Assembly (NCBI RefSeq): GCF_949987535.1
Contig: NC_080067.1
Coordinates: forward strand, 8,432,001-8,496,000
Direction: 5' to 3'
DNA length: 64,000 bases
From: Balaenoptera acutorostrata
Taxonomy: Eukaryota > Chordata > Mammalia > Artiodactyla > Balaenopteridae
Shown here: positions 10,888-23,153 of the stretch, piece after piece
How positions within the stretch are numbered: the stretch's first letter is position 1
Layout of the letters: each line of letters opens with the position of its first letter
Made by a program: the position numbers and the translations under genes
Notes under the pieces: model-generated
Database searches by the model: none
Told to the model about the DNA's origin: nothing
The model's input: only the letters and a program-made list of their open reading frames with translations

Positions 10888-13800
10888 ATGGTAATAGGAA
10901 CATACATATCGATAATTACCTTAAACGTGAATGGATTAAATGTTCCAACCAAAAGACACAGGCTTGCTGAATGGATACAAAAACAAGACCCATATATATG
11001 CTGTCTACAAGAGACCAACTTCAGACCTAGGGACACATACAGACTGAAAGTGAGAGAATGGAAAAAGATGTTCCATGAAAATGGAAATCAAAAGAAAGCT
11101 GGAGTAGCAATACTCATATCAGATAAAATAGACTTTAAAATAAAGAATGTTACAAGAGACAAGGAAAGACACTACATAATGATCAAGGGATCAATCCAAG
11201 AAGAAGATATAACAGTTATAAATATATATGCATCCAACATAGGAGCACCTCAATACATAAGGCAACTGCTAACAGCTATAAAAGAGGAAATCGACAGTAA
11301 CACAATAATAGTGGCGGACTTTAACATCTCACTTACACCAATGGACAGATCATCCAAACAGAAAATTAATAAAGAAACACAAGCTTTAAGTGACACAATA
11401 GACCAGATAGATTTAATTGCTTTTATAGGAAATTCCATCCAAAAACAGCAGATTACACCTTCTTCTCAAGTGCACATGGAACATTCTCCAGGATAGATCA
11501 CATCTTGGGTCACAAATCAAGCCTCAGTAAATTTAAGAAAATTGAAATAACATCAGGCATCTTTTCTGACCACAACGCTATGAGACTAGAAATCAATTAC
11601 AGGGAAAAAAACGTAAAAAACACAAACATATTGAGGCTAAACAATACACTACTAAATAACCCAGAGATCACTGAAGAAATCAAAAAATACCTAGAGACAA
11701 ATGACAATGAAAACACAATGATCCAAAACCTATGGGATGCAGCAAAAGCAGTTCTAAGAGGGAAGTTTATAGCTATACAAGCCTAACTCAAGAAACAAAA
11801 AAAATCTCAAACAATCTAAACTTAGACCTAAAGGAACTAGAGAAAGAAGAACAAACAAAACCCAAAGTTAGTAGAAGGAAAGAAATCATCAAGATCAGAG
11901 CAGAAATAAAAGATATAGAAACAAAGGAAACAATAGGAAAGATCAATAAAGCAAAACCCTGGTTCTTTGAGAAGATAAACAAAATTGATAAAGCATTAGC
12001 CAGACTGATCAAGAAAAAGAGGGTGAGGACTCAAATCAATAAAATTAGAAATGAAAAAGGAGAAGTTACAAAAGACACTGCAGAAATACAAAGCAGCCTA
12101 AGAGACTATTACAAGCAACTCTATGCCAATAAAATGGACAACCTGGGGCTTCCCTGGTGGCGCAGTGGTTGAGAATCTGCCTGCCAATGCAGGGGACATG
12201 GGTTCGAACCCTGGTCTGGGAAGATCTCACATGCCACGGAGCAACTAGGCCCGTGTGCCACAACTACTGAGCCTGCGCGTCTGGAGCCTGTGCTCCGCAA
12301 AAGAGAGGCCACGATAGTGAGAGGCCCATGCACTGCGATGAAGAGTGGCCCCCACTTGCCGCAACTGGGGAAAGCACTCGCACAGAAACTAAGACCCAAC
12401 ACAGACAAAAATAAATAAATAAATTAATTAATTAAAAAAAAAAAGGACAACCTGGAAGAAATGGACAAATTCTTATAAAGGTATAACCTTCCAAGACTGA
12501 ACCAGGAAGGAACAGAAAATACGAACAAACAAAAGTTTAAGACCAGATGGCTTCACAGGTGAATTCTATCAAACATTTAGAGAAAAGTTAACACCCATCC
12601 TTTTCAAACTCTTCCAAAAAATTGCAGAGGAAGGAAAACTCCCAAACTCATTCTATGAGGCCACCATCACCCTGATACCAAAACCAGACAAAGATACTAC
12701 AAAAAAAGAAAATTATAGACCAATATCACTGATGAATATAGATGCAAAAATCCTCAACAAAATACTAGCAAACAGAATCCAACAACACATTAAAAGGATC
12801 ATACACCATGATCAAGTGGAATTTATCCCAGAGATGCAAGGATTCTTCAATATACGCAAATCAATCAACGTGATACACCATATTAACAAATTGAAGAAGA
12901 AAAACCATATGATCTTCTCAATAGATGCAGAAAAAGCTTTTGACAAAATTCAACACCCATTTATGATAAAAACTCTCCAGAAAGTGGACATAGAGGGAAC
13001 CTACTTCAACATAATAAAGGCCATATACGACAAACCCACAGCAAACACCATTCTCAATGGTGAAAAACTGAAAGCATTTCCTCTACGATCAGGGACAAGA
13101 CAAGGATGTCCACTCTCACCACTATTATTCAACATAGTTTTGGAAGTCCTAGACATGGCAATCAGAGACAAAAAAGAAATTAAAGAAATGCAAATTGGAA
13201 AAGAAAAAGTAAAACTGTCTCTCTTTGCAGATGACATGACACTATACACAGAATCCTAAAGATGCCACCAGAAAACTACTAGAGCTAATCAATGAATTTG
13301 GTAAAGTAGGAGGATACAAAATTAATTCACAGAATACTCTTGCATTCCTATACACTAATGATGAAAAATCTGAAAGAGAAATTAAGGAAACACTCTCATT
13401 TACCATTGCAACTAAAAGAATAAAATACCTAGGAATAAACCTACCTAGGGAGATAAAAGACCAGTATGCCGAAAACTATAAGACACTGATGAAAGAAATT
13501 AAAGATGATACCAACAGATGGAGAGATATACCATGTTCTTAGATTGGAAGAATCAACCTTGTGAAAATGACTATACTACCCAAAGCAATCTACAGATTCA
13601 ATGCAATCCCTATCAAATTACCAATGGCATTTTTTACAGAACTAGAACAGAAAATTTCACAATTTGTATGGAGACACAAAAGACCCCGAATAGCCAAAGC
13701 AGTCTTGAGGGAAAAAAACGGAGATGGAGGAATCAGACTCCCTGATTTCAGACTATACTACAAAGCTACAGTAATCAAGACAGTATGGTACTGGCAGAAA

Positions 13801-14946
13801 AACAGACATATAGATCAGTGGAACAGGATAGAAAGCCCAGAGATAAACCCATGCACCTATGGTCAACTAATCTGTGACAAAGGAGGCAAGGATATACAAT
13901 GGATAAAAGACAGTCCCTTCAATAAGTGGTGCTGGGAAAACTGGACAGCTACATGTAAAAGAATGAAATTAGAATACTCCCTAACACCATACACAAAAAT
14001 AAACTCAAAATGGATTAAAGACCTAAATGTAAGACTTAAAACTCTTAAAACTCTTAGAGGAAAACATAGGACGAACACTCTTTGACATAAATCACAGCAA
14101 GATCTTTTTTGATCCACCTCCTAGAGTAATGGAAATAAAAACAAAAATAAACAAATGGGACTTAATGAAACTTAAAAGCTTTTGCACAGCAAAGGAAACC
14201 ATAAACAAGAGAAAAGACAACCCTCAGAATGGGAGAAAATACTTGCAAATGAATCATTGGACAAAGGATTAGTCTCCAAAATATATAAACAGCTCATGCA
14301 GCTCCATATTAAAAAAACAAACAACCCAATCCAAAAATGGGCAGAAGACTTAAATAGACATTTCTCCAAAGAAGACATACAGATCACCAAGAAGCACATG
14401 AAAAACTGCTCAACATCACTAATTATTAGAGAAATGTAAATCAAAACTACAGTGAGGTATCACCTCACACCAGTTAGAACGGGCATCATCAGAAAATCTA
14501 GAAACAACAAATGCTGGAGAGGGTGTGGAGAAAAGGGAACCCTCTTGCACTGTTGGTGGGAATGTAAATTGATACAGCCACTATGGAGAACAGTATGGAG
14601 GCTCCTTAAAAAACTAAAAATAGAACTACCATACGACCCAGCAATCCCACTACTGGGCATATACCATGCGAAAACCAGAATTCAAAAAGAGTCATGTACC
14701 AAAATGTTCATTGCAGCTCTATTTACAATAGCCAGGACATGGAAGCAACCTAAGTGTCCATCATCGGATGAATGGATGAAGAAGATGTGGCACATATATA
14801 CAATGGAATATTACTCAGCCATAAAAATAAACGAAATTGGGTCATTTGTAGAGATGTGGATGCATCTAGAGACTGTCATACAGAGTGAAGTAAGTCAGAA
14901 AGAGAAAAACAAATATCGTATATTAATGCATATATGTGGAACCTAG
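10888..14946 (+). pseudogene. L1 ORF2 remnant (endonuclease/reverse transcriptase)
   Basis: The endonuclease start is readable: LNVNGLN, then CLQETNF. The catalytic GDFN motif of the sister copy reads ADFN here. Frame is lost near 11430. A TAA at 11784-11786 ends the next piece. A SINE sits at 12147-12444. About 60 nt are missing near 12530 relative to the sister copy. The reverse transcriptase block carries [26 protein letters not shown] and LFADDM, then stops at 13257-13259. The C-terminal Cys motif [18 protein letters not shown] remains at 14452-14946. The family length is about 1,270 residues; this copy is multiply broken. Confidence 0.95.
12147..12444 (+). mobile_element. CHR-type SINE, plus strand, inside L1 ORF2
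   Basis: GGCTTCCCTGGTGGCGCAG head, B-box GGGTTCGAACCC near 12200 and an AAATAAATAAAT plus poly(A) tail. The TSD GGACAACCTGG lies at 12136-12146 and 12445-12455, so it inserted after the L1. It has the same orientation as the L1, placing its AATAAA-rich tail in sense within ORF2. Confidence 0.95.
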
Positions 14947-15170
14947 AAAATGGTACAGATGAACCCGTTTGCAGAGCAGAAGTAGAGACACAGATGTAGA
15001 GAACAAACGTATGGACACCAAGCAGGGAAAGCGGCAGGGGATGGGGGTTGTGGTGTGATAAATTGGGAGATTGGGATTGACATGTATACACTGATGTGTA
15101 TAAAATGGATGACTAATAAGAAAAACATAAATAAACATAAAAAAAAATTTACTCTCCAAAAAAAAAAAAA
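14947..15170 (+). other. L1 3'UTR and poly(A), plus strand
   Basis: This follows the ORF2 stop after HICGT. It includes the GAGAACAAACGTATGGAC block, a G-rich tract (15025-15053) and an A-rich end with ATAAATAAACAT. Poly(A) at 15158-15170 abuts the right TSD. Confidence 0.85.
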
Positions 15171-15198
15171 AGAGAGGTGAGGTCTTTAGAAAACTAAC

Positions 15199-15215
15199 AA
15201 TGCAGCCATACTTTA
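15199..15215 (+). repeat. Outermost TSD of the nested stack (left copy)
   Basis: AATGCAGCCATACTTTA here and AATGCAGCCCTACTTTA at 26133-26149, one mismatch in 17 bp. These bracket the outer L1 fragment and everything nested in it. Read on the minus strand, the site is TTTT followed by TAAAG, close to the L1 endonuclease preference. Confidence 0.9.
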
Positions 15216-15807
15216 CTTTTTTATTATTAATTTTTATTGGAGTATAGTTGATCTACAGTGTGTTAGTTTCTGCTGTACAGCAAAGTCAATCAATTATACG
15301 TGTACATATATCCAGTCTTTTTAAGATTCTATTCCCATATAGGTCATTACAGAGTATTGAGTAGAGTTCCCTGTGCTCTACAGTAGGCTCCTTATTAGTT
15401 ATCTATTTTATATATAGTAGTATGTATATGTGAACCCCAATCTCCCAATTTATCCCTCTGCCTCCCCCACTTTCCCCTTGGTAACCATAAGTTTGTTTTC
15501 TACATCTGTGACTCTATTTCTGTTTTGTAAATGCGTTTATTTGTACCATTTTTTTAGATTCCACATATATGCGATATATGATATTTGTCTTTCTCTGTCT
15601 GACTTACTTCACTCAGTAGAAAAATCTCTATGTCCATCCATATTGCTGCAAATTGCATTATTTCATTCTTTTTTTATGGTTGAGTAATAGTCCATTGTAT
15701 ATATATGTACCACATCTTTTTTTTTTTTAATTATTTATTTATTTATTTTTGGCTGCATTGGGTCTTCATTGCCGCATGTGGGCTTTCTCTAGTTGCCGTG
15801 AGCTGGG

Positions 15808-15823
15808 GGGGCTACTCTTTGTT
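15808..15823 (+). repeat. TSD of the full-length minus-strand L1 (left copy)
   Basis: GGGGCTACTCTTTGTT is duplicated perfectly at 25729-25744. The left copy abuts a 13-nt poly(T), which is the poly(A) of a minus-strand insertion. The right copy abuts the L1 5' end. Confidence 0.9.
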
Positions 15824-15839
15824 TTTTTTTTTTTATAAA

Positions 15840-16335
15840 TATAAAATCATTATTTTATAAAAAGCATTATTCATAGTAGCCAAAAGGTGGAAACAACCAA
15901 ATGTCCATCAACAAACAGATAAACAGACTGTGATACCTACATACGATGAAATATTATTGAGCCATTAGAAGGAATAAAATAATGATACAAGCCCTAACTT
16001 GGATGAACCCAAAAACATCATGCTGAGTTAAAAGAAGCCAGTCACAAAAGTCCACACATTAAATGATTCCATTTGTATTAAGGTCTAGAATAGGAAAATT
16101 TATAATAGAGACAAAGTAGATCAGTGGTTGACTTAGGGCTTGGGGGGAGGTGGGTGATGAGGAAATAGAGGGGTGATAGCTAAGGGGTATAGGGTTTCTT
16201 TCTGAGGTGATAAAAATGTTCTAAAGTCAACTGTGCTGATGGTTGCACATATCTGTGAATAGGGTAAAAATCATTAAATGGTACACTTTAAGTGGGAGAA
16301 TTATATATGTGCATTACATATTAAAAAAGCTGTTT
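15840..16335 (+). mobile_element. Old L1 (L1M-type) 3' end inside the transduced block
   Basis: Landmarks: TAGCCAAAAGGTGGAAACAA near 15878, AATATTATTGAGCCATTAGA near 15950 and GGTACACTTTAAGTGGG near 16280, then A-rich sequence. It is opposite in orientation to the carrying L1, so it belonged to the source locus flank. Confidence 0.75.
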
Positions 16336-16549
16336 GAAAAAAAATGTTCTATGAGCATTTGAAAGGTTGTTTTTTAAAAGCATACAAACATTTATACACA
16401 TCAACCTCATTATTTCCAGATGTTTCTCTAACTCTGCTTTTCTTGTTGTTTTTAATTTCATTTCTATGGTCTGTCATGGGCTAAGTATGTGTGTTCAAGC
16501 TCTCTAGTGTTCTGTATTATCCATTTCTCCTTGAGGGTCCTCTAGGGCA
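16336..16549. other. Unassigned part of the transduced block
   Basis: AT-rich sequence with no recognised repeat. Confidence 0.4.
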
Positions 16550-16735
16550 GCGGTCCCCAACCTTTTTGCCACCAGGGACCAGTGTCAGGGAAGACAATTT
16601 TTCCACAGACGGGGGTGGGGGGTGGGGGGATGGTTCAGGCGGTAACGTGAGGAATGGGGAGCGATAGGGAGCTGCAGATGAAGTTTCTCTCGCTCGCCCG
16701 CCCGCCGCTCACCTCCTCTGTGCGGCCTGGGCTAG
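16550..16735. mobile_element. Mammalian DNA-transposon fragment (hAT-like)
   Basis: It begins CAGCGGTCCCCAACCTTTTT, continues GAAGACAATTTTTCCACAGA and a G-rich run, then CTCGCTCGCCCGCCCGCCGC. This is a well-known mammalian repeat arrangement. Family name not certain. There is an internal deletion relative to what I recall of the full element. Confidence 0.55.
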
Positions 16736-16924
16736 AGTATGCTTCTGCAGGTTATATTTCCATCTTTCTTTTCCAAGCTATGTCTCCTAGACTACCCACT
16801 GCAGAGTTGCAATGTTGTTTTTTCATCTTACACATTCTTTTTTGTGTGTGATAAACACAGAAGATTAAATTTACCATCTTTTTTTTTTTTTTTTTTTCTT
16901 CGTAAACGGTTTTATTGAGAGGGG

Positions 16925-17115
16925 GTGCTCTAGTGTTGTGGTTAAGAGCACGGTCTCTGGAGCAAACTACCTGGAATGAAGCCCTAGTTCTGCTGTTTAT
17001 TAGCTCACCACAGATTTGAGCCTGTCACGAATTATTGGCAAGGCTTTGAGCAAGTCATCACATCTCTCAGTGCTTACTTTTTTGTGTATCTTCCTCCTTG
17101 AAGTTAGATCGGGAG
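16925..17115 (+). repeat. MIR SINE inside the transduced block
   Basis: GTGGTTAAGAGCACGGTCTC near 16939, a GCCCTAGTTCTGCTGTTTAT block near 16981 and GGCTTTGAGCAAGTCATC near 17042 follow the MIR order. Confidence 0.75.
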
Positions 17116-18225
17116 CTTGCCAAGTCCCCTTCTAACTCCAAAATCTCACCTATTTTTTGTATATATCTTATAAATATACGGTATAAAATTACCTTTGGGC
17201 ATATGTGTAGCGGTAATTTCTCTAATTTTTCTTACATCACTTATACATTCAATTAATTATTAAAAGCAAAGCTCACTGAATTGACTCACACACGAAAAGA
17301 TTACAAAATAACACAGAATATATGCCTTGAATCTCACATCTCGATTTTTTTTTTCCTTTTTACAGTTAAGGGGGAAAATAATCCTATTCTCTTTACTTTT
17401 ACTTGGACACACACTGAAATTCTAGGTTCTGTGAGGTAACCTAAAAGTTTAAGTAATTTAAACTTACTCTGTTCAAAGACAGTTTTACAATATCCATTTC
17501 ATGTTAAACTACAAATACAAGTGTAGGTGTATGCAACAAAATATGTTCTGAAACCTACGTTTTGGGGAAAAGTTTAACCAAAACGGAGTAAAGGTCAAAT
17601 TGCAGCCTTAGGACATGTGGCCATTGCCCTGGTCTCCTAAGGGTTTTGTCAAAAATCACTAAAGCTGTGGATAATTTTCAAGTGGGGATACAGTAATATA
17701 AGATGTTTAAATAGTAATTTAAAAGAAAGGAATAAACAAGGTCAAGTATTATCACGATCAGGGAACAAGAGAAATTTCATCTCTCTACCTATTTTAACTT
17801 GATTTAATTTTATAATTTTTACAACTTGGAGATGTTTAAGAAGTGAATTAATTATTTCATTTCACCTGCTGAAAATTACAGTTGAAATATGCAATATTTT
17901 CTTTGTAACAGTGGATTAACTTGATCATATCGTGTACTTTCTCTATGCCCTGCATGTTAAACAATACATCATTGGGAGAGTGTACTCAGCTCTTTTCAAA
18001 AGTGACTTGATCTTTTTCTGTTTATGTGAACCAGTACTTAAAATGAAGAGTGATTTCAAATGAGAAGTGGGGGAACTTTCCTTTCTAGATGTTTTCAAAG
18101 ATTAAGGTTGATTATTTAGTTCTTCATTTCTGACAAATGTGGTTTCCTTGCACAAAAGTTAGAAACAGAAGAAAAGGTAAAAGATAGAGCCAATTTAAAT
18201 TATAATCAATACAGATGTCTAAAAC
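17116..18225. other. Unassigned part of the transduced block
   Basis: AT-rich with no gene, RNA or clear repeat. Useful as unique sequence for locating a source copy. Confidence 0.4.
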
Positions 18226-18534
18226 TTTGCTGAACAGTGGTAACCACTCATCACATATGGCAATTGAGCACTTGAAATGGGACCTGTCTCAAGTGACTTA
18301 AGTATGAAAAAAAGAATATGCAATATTACATTAATTTTTTAATACTGATTACATGAAGAAATAATATTTTGCGTATATTAGGTTAGATAAATTATATTAA
18401 AATTAATTCTGCCTGCTTCTTTTTACTTTTTTTAAAAGTGGCTACTAGAAAAATTTTAATTATAAATTTGGCTCACATTATATTTCTGTTGACTCATGCT
18501 GACCTAAAATACGAATGTCAAACCAGCACTAGTC
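18226..18534 (+). mobile_element. hAT-Charlie MITE (MER33-like), near full length
   Basis: Starts GGTAACCACTCATCACATAT...TTGAGCACTTGAAATG and runs through TATGAAAAAAAGAATATGCA and TGATTACATGAAGAAATAAT to GTGGCTACTAGAAAAATTTT...CTCACATTATATTTCTG. The block order fits a 320-bp hAT MITE end to end. Confidence 0.65.
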
Positions 18535-18674
18535 TAAAATCTAAAACTAGTCAGGACTGAATTAGACATCCAGAAAATATTATTTAAACAAGGTGCTATT
18601 TTTGTAAGTCCCTTACATTTTTTTTTTTTAATTCTTGTATTTGCTCTGTCCTCTATATCCTTTACTTTTCTTTC

Positions 18675-19345
18675 TTTTTTTTTTTTTTTCCACACACACA
18701 CACTGTATTTTATTTTTACAAGAGATAAATAGACTGACACCAAGCATTGTACATGGATGACCACAACAAAAGCAACAATGATTGCAATTACCAAACATGA
18801 AACACACTCATACTATGTCATAATATTGACATTCAGTCCAGTAATCCTCCACTGTAACAGCTCCTTTACTTTGCAGTGAAAATTGATTTGTATATTCTTT
18901 GCCTCTGAGTCCTTGTGGGATTTTTTTTTTTAATTCAGACAGAAAGTCACAAAAATTATACTCATCCTCATCAGTTCACTCAGTCCCATGTAATTAATTT
19001 TTTTTTCATCTTGATCTTTTGTTAGCACTTTTATGAGTTCATCAGTTTTTCATTAGAGTTCTGAAAATGCTTATTCATTCAGTTCAGCAGTACAGTCAGT
19101 TACCAGAAACCTGTACTTGTCAGAGTCTTTTCCATGAATTTCTTGAAGATGAAACCCTTTTATAGGAACATACTTGCAAAATCATCAGAGTACACCCAGA
19201 ACTGTCTGTAAATGACAGAAGACTTAAAAATGACCATGGTTAAAGATTTGATGAAAGTTCATAATAATGCAGTTGACAAGAAAATTAGTTATTTCTGAGA
19301 TATACATTTTAAAGTAATAACTAGGATTATTACTTATAACATTAT
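18675..19345 (-). pseudogene. Possible processed-transcript 3' end, minus strand, parent unknown
   Basis: On the minus strand an AATAAA (18709-18714) lies about 20 nt before a poly(A) tract (18675-18689), the signature of a polyadenylated transcript copied back into DNA. The sequence upstream is not a repeat I know. It has stops in all frames over its length, so it would be 3'UTR or a decayed copy. The 86-residue ORF over the tail is incidental. It could instead be source-locus sequence with a native signal. Confidence 0.4.
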
Positions 19346-19355
19346 ACCAGAACAT

Positions 19356-19502
19356 ATAAGATTTTTAGAAGTTTCCTGTAATGTCTGAAACATTTATATT
19401 AACATATTTCCATACATATTTCCATACAAATACAAATATAAGATTTTTAGAAATTTCATGTAATGTCTGAAACATTTATATTAACATATTTCCATACAAA
19501 TA
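19356..19502 (+). repeat. Two-copy direct tandem duplication
   Basis: ATAAGATTTTTAGAA starts at 19356 and again at 19438, an 82-bp offset. Both copies continue with TAATGTCTGAAACATTTATA and TTTCCATAC; the first has an extra ATATTTCCATAC. Few mismatches. Confidence 0.85.
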
Positions 19503-19540
19503 ACCCAATGAAAGTTTAGTGTTAGTTGTTTTGTTTGTTT

Positions 19541-19736
19541 GTTTTTTTATACTGCAGGTTCTTATTAGGCATCAGTTTTATACACATCAGTGTATACATG
19601 TCAACCCCAATCGCCCAATTCAGCACACTACCATCCCCACCTCACCGCAGTTTTCCCCCCTTGGTGTCCATATGTCCATTCTCTACATCTGTGTCTCAAC
19701 TTCTGCCCTGCAAACTGGCTCATCTGTACCATTTTT
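19541..19736 (-). other. L1 3'UTR, minus strand
   Basis: Between the ORF2 stop and the A-rich end. It includes the antisense block GTTCTTATTAGGCATCAG and the CTTGGTGTCCATATGTCC region. No canonical AATAAA is seen; a TATAAA variant lies just before the A-run. Confidence 0.85.
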
Positions 19737-22700
19737 CTACGTTCCACATACATGCATTAATATACGATATTTGTTTTTCTCTTTCTGACTTACTTCACTC
19801 TGTATGACAGTCTCTAGATCCATCCACGTCTCAACAAATGACTCAATTTCGTTCCTTTTTATGGCTGAGTAATATTCCATTGTATATATGTACCACAACT
19901 TCTTTATCCATTCGTCTGTTGATGGGCATTTAGGTTGCTTCCATGACCTGGCTATTGTAAATAGTGCTGCAATGAACATTCGGGTGCATGTGTCCTTTTG
20001 AATTACGGTTTTCTCTGGGTATATGCCCAGTAGTGGGATTGCTGGGTCATATGGTAATTCTATTTTTAGTTTTTTAAGGAACCTCCATATTGTTCTCCAT
20101 AGTGGCTGTATCAATTTACATTCCCACCAACAGTGCAAGAGGGTTCCCTTTTCTCCACACCCTCTCCAGCATTTGTTGTTTGTAGATTTTCTGATGATGC
20201 CCATTCTAACAGGAGTGAGGTGATACCTCATTGTAGTTTTGATTTGCATTTCTCTAATAATTAGTGATGTTGAGCATCTTTTCATGTGCTTCGTGGCCGT
20301 CTGTATGTCTTCTTTGGAGAAATGTCTATTTAGGTCTTCTGCCCATTTTTGGATTGGGGTGTTTGTTTCTTTGATATTGAGCTGAATGAGCTGTTTATAT
20401 ATTTTGGAGATTAATCCTTTGTCAGTTGATTCATTTGCAAATATTTTCTCCCATTCTGAGGGTTGTCTTTTTGTCTTGTTTATGGTTTCCTTTGCTGTGC
20501 AAAAGCTTTGTAGTTTCATTAGGTCCCACTTGTTTATTTTTGTTTTTATTTCCATTACTCTAGGAGGTGGATCAAAAAAGATCTTGCTGTGATTTATGTC
20601 AAAGAGTGTTCTTCCTATGTTTTCCTCTAAGAGTTTTATAGTGTCCAGTCTTATATTTAGGTCTCTAATCCATTTTGAGTTTATTTTTGTGTATGGTGTT
20701 AGGGAGTATTCTAATTTCATTCTTTTACATGTAGCTGTCCAGTTTTCCCAGCACCACTTATTGAAGAGACTGTCTTTTCTCCATTGTATATCTTTGCCTC
20801 CTTTGTCATAGATTAGTTGACCATAGGTGCGTGGGTTAATCTCTGGGCTTTCTATCTTGTTCCATTGATCTATGTTTCTGTTTTTGTGCCAGTACCATAT
20901 TGTCTTGATTACTGTAGCTTTGTAGTATAGTCTGAAGTCAGGGAGTCTGATTCCTCCAGCTCCATTTTTTTGCCTCAAGACTGCTTTGGCTATTCGGGGT
21001 CTTTTGTGTCTCCATACAAATTTTAAGATGATTTGTTCTAGCTCCGTAAAAAATGCCATTGGTAATTTGATAGGGATTGCATTGAATCTGTAGATTGCTT
21101 TGGGTAGTATACTCATTTTCACAATGTTGATTCTTCCAATCCAAGAACATGGTATATCTCTCCATCTATTTGTATCATCTTTAATTTCTTTCATCAGTGT
21201 CTTATAGTTTTCTGCATACAGGTCTTTTGTCTCCCTAGGTAGGTTTATTCCTAGGTATTTTATTTTTTTTGTTGCAATGGTAAATGGGAGTGTTTCCATA
21301 ATTTCTCTTTCAGATTTTTCATCATTAGTGTATAGGAATGCAAGAGATTTCTGTGCATTAATTTTGTAACCTGCAACTTTACCATATTCATTAATTAGCT
21401 CTAGCAGTTTTCTGGTGGCAGTTTTAGGATTCTCTATGTATAGTATCATGTCATCCGCAAACAGTGACAGTTTTACTTCTTCTTTTCCAATTTGTATTCC
21501 TTTTATTTCTTTTTCTTCTCTGATTGCCGTGGCTAGGACTTCCAGAACTATGTTGAATAATAGTGGTGAGAGTGGACATCCTTGTCTCGTTCCTGATCGT
21601 AGAGGAAATGCTTTCAGTTTTTCACCATTGAGAATGATGTTTGCTGTGGGTTTGTCATATATGGCCTTTATTATGTTGAGGTAGGTTCCCTCTATGCCCA
21701 CTTTCTGGAGAGTTTTTATCATAAATGGGTGTTGAATTTTGTCAAAAGCTTTTTCTGCATCTATTGAGATGATCATATGGTTTTTATTCTTCAATTTGTT
21801 AATATGGTGTATCACATTGATTGATTTGCGTATATTGAAGAATCCTTGCATCCCTGGGATAAATCCCACTTGATCGTGGTGTATGATCCTTTTAATGTGT
21901 TGTTGGATTCTGTTTGCTAGTATTTTGTTGAGGATTTTTGCATCTATATTCATCAGTGATATTGGTCTGTAATTTTCTTTTTTTGTAGTGTCTTTGTCTG
22001 GTTTTGGTATCAGGGTGATGGTGGCCTCATAGAATGAGTTTGGAAGTGTTCCTTCTTCTGCAATTTTTTGGAAGAGTTTGAGAAGGATGGGTGTTAGCTC
22101 TTCTCTAAATGTTTGATAGAATTCACCTGTGAAGCCATCTGGTCCTGGACTTTTGTTTGTTGGAAGATTTTTAATCACAGTTTCAATTTCATTACTTGTG
22201 ATTGGTCTGTTCATATTTTCTGTTTCTTCCTTATTCAGTCTTGGAAGGTTATACCTTTCTAAGAATTTGTCCATTTCTTCCAGGTTGTCCATTTTATTGG
22301 CATAAAGTTGCTTGTAGTAGTCTCTTAGGATGTTTTGTATTTCTGCGGTGTCTGTTGTAACTTCTCCTTTTTCGTTTCTGATTTTATTGATTTGAGTCCT
22401 CTCCCTCTTTTTCTTGATGAGTCTGGCTAATGGCTTATCAATTTTGTTTATCTTCTCAAAGAACCAACTTTTAGTTTTATTGATCTTTGCTATTGTTTTC
22501 TTTGTTTCTATTTCATTTATTTCTGCTCTGATCTTTATGATTTCTTTCCTTCTGCTAACTTTGGGTTTTGTTTGTTCTTCTTTCTCTAGTTTCTTTAGGT
22601 GTAAGGTTAGATTGTTTACTTGAGATTTTTCTTGTTTCTTTAGGTAGGCTTGTATAGCTATAAACTTCCCTCTTAGAACCGCTTTTGCTGCATCCCATAG

Positions 22701-22854
22701 GTTTTGGGTCGTCGTGTTTTCATTGTCATTTGTCTCTAGGTATTTTTTGATTTCCTGTTTGATTTCTTCAGTGATCTCTTGGTTATTTAGTAACGTATTG
22801 TTTAGCCTCCATGTGTTTGTCTTTTTTACGTTTTTTTCCCTGTAATTCATTTCT

Positions 22855-23153
22855 TTTTTTTTTTTTAATTTTTATTTATTTATTTATTTATGGCTGTGTT
22901 GGGTCTTCGTTTCTGTGCGAGGGCTTTCTTCTAGTTGTGGCAAGCGGGGGCCACTCTTCATCGCGGTGCGCGGGCCTCTCACCATCGCGGCCCCCCCCGT
23001 TGCGGAGCACAGGCTCCAGACGCGCAGGCTCAGTAATTGTGGCTCACGGGCCCAGTTGCTCCGCGGCATGCGGGATCTTCCCAGACCAGGGCTCGAACAC
23101 CGTATCCCCTGCATTGGCAGGCAGACTCTCAACCACTGCGCCACCTGGGAAGC
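22855..23153 (-). mobile_element. CHR-type SINE, minus strand, inside L1 ORF2
   Basis: Antisense on the plus strand and so same sense as the L1. The tail (poly T and TTTA repeats) runs from 22855 to about 22889. The TSD CCTGTAATTCATTTCT lies at 22839-22854 and 23154-23169, and both copies encode the same MNYR residues of ORF2. Confidence 0.97.

Larger units (their letters stand above)
9828..15170 (+). mobile_element. LINE-1, plus strand, 5'-truncated and decayed
   Basis: The element begins in the late 5'UTR (TAGATAGCCTCATCC, matching the minus-strand L1 near 24925). It then has ORF1 remnants, ORF2 remnants, a 3'UTR and a poly(A) run at 15158-15170. It is the same family as the L1 at 19541-25728 but carries frameshifts, stops and a deletion, so it is older or less constrained. 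A SINE splits ORF2 at 12147-12444. TSDs at 9815-9827 and 15171-15183 mark it as one retrotransposition event truncated at its 5' end. Confidence 0.95.
15835..19527 (-). mobile_element. Probable 3.7-kb L1 3' transduction
   Basis: This non-L1 block lies between the L1's own weak A-rich end (about 19528-19548) and a second poly(A) (15822-15834) next to the TSD. The 16-bp TSD brackets L1 plus this block together. The simplest reading is that the source L1 was transcribed past its own end and polyadenylated downstream, and the whole RNA was inserted here. The block carries its own old repeats: an L1M 3' end, a MER-like piece, a MIR and a MER33-like hAT, as genomic flank would. Alternatives are a later separate insertion at the L1 tail or a rearrangement. 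Confidence 0.75.

Noticed and set aside
10888..14946. Active plus-strand L1
   Set aside because: ORF1 lacks its usual ATG, and ORF2 has stops, frameshifts, a deletion and a SINE.
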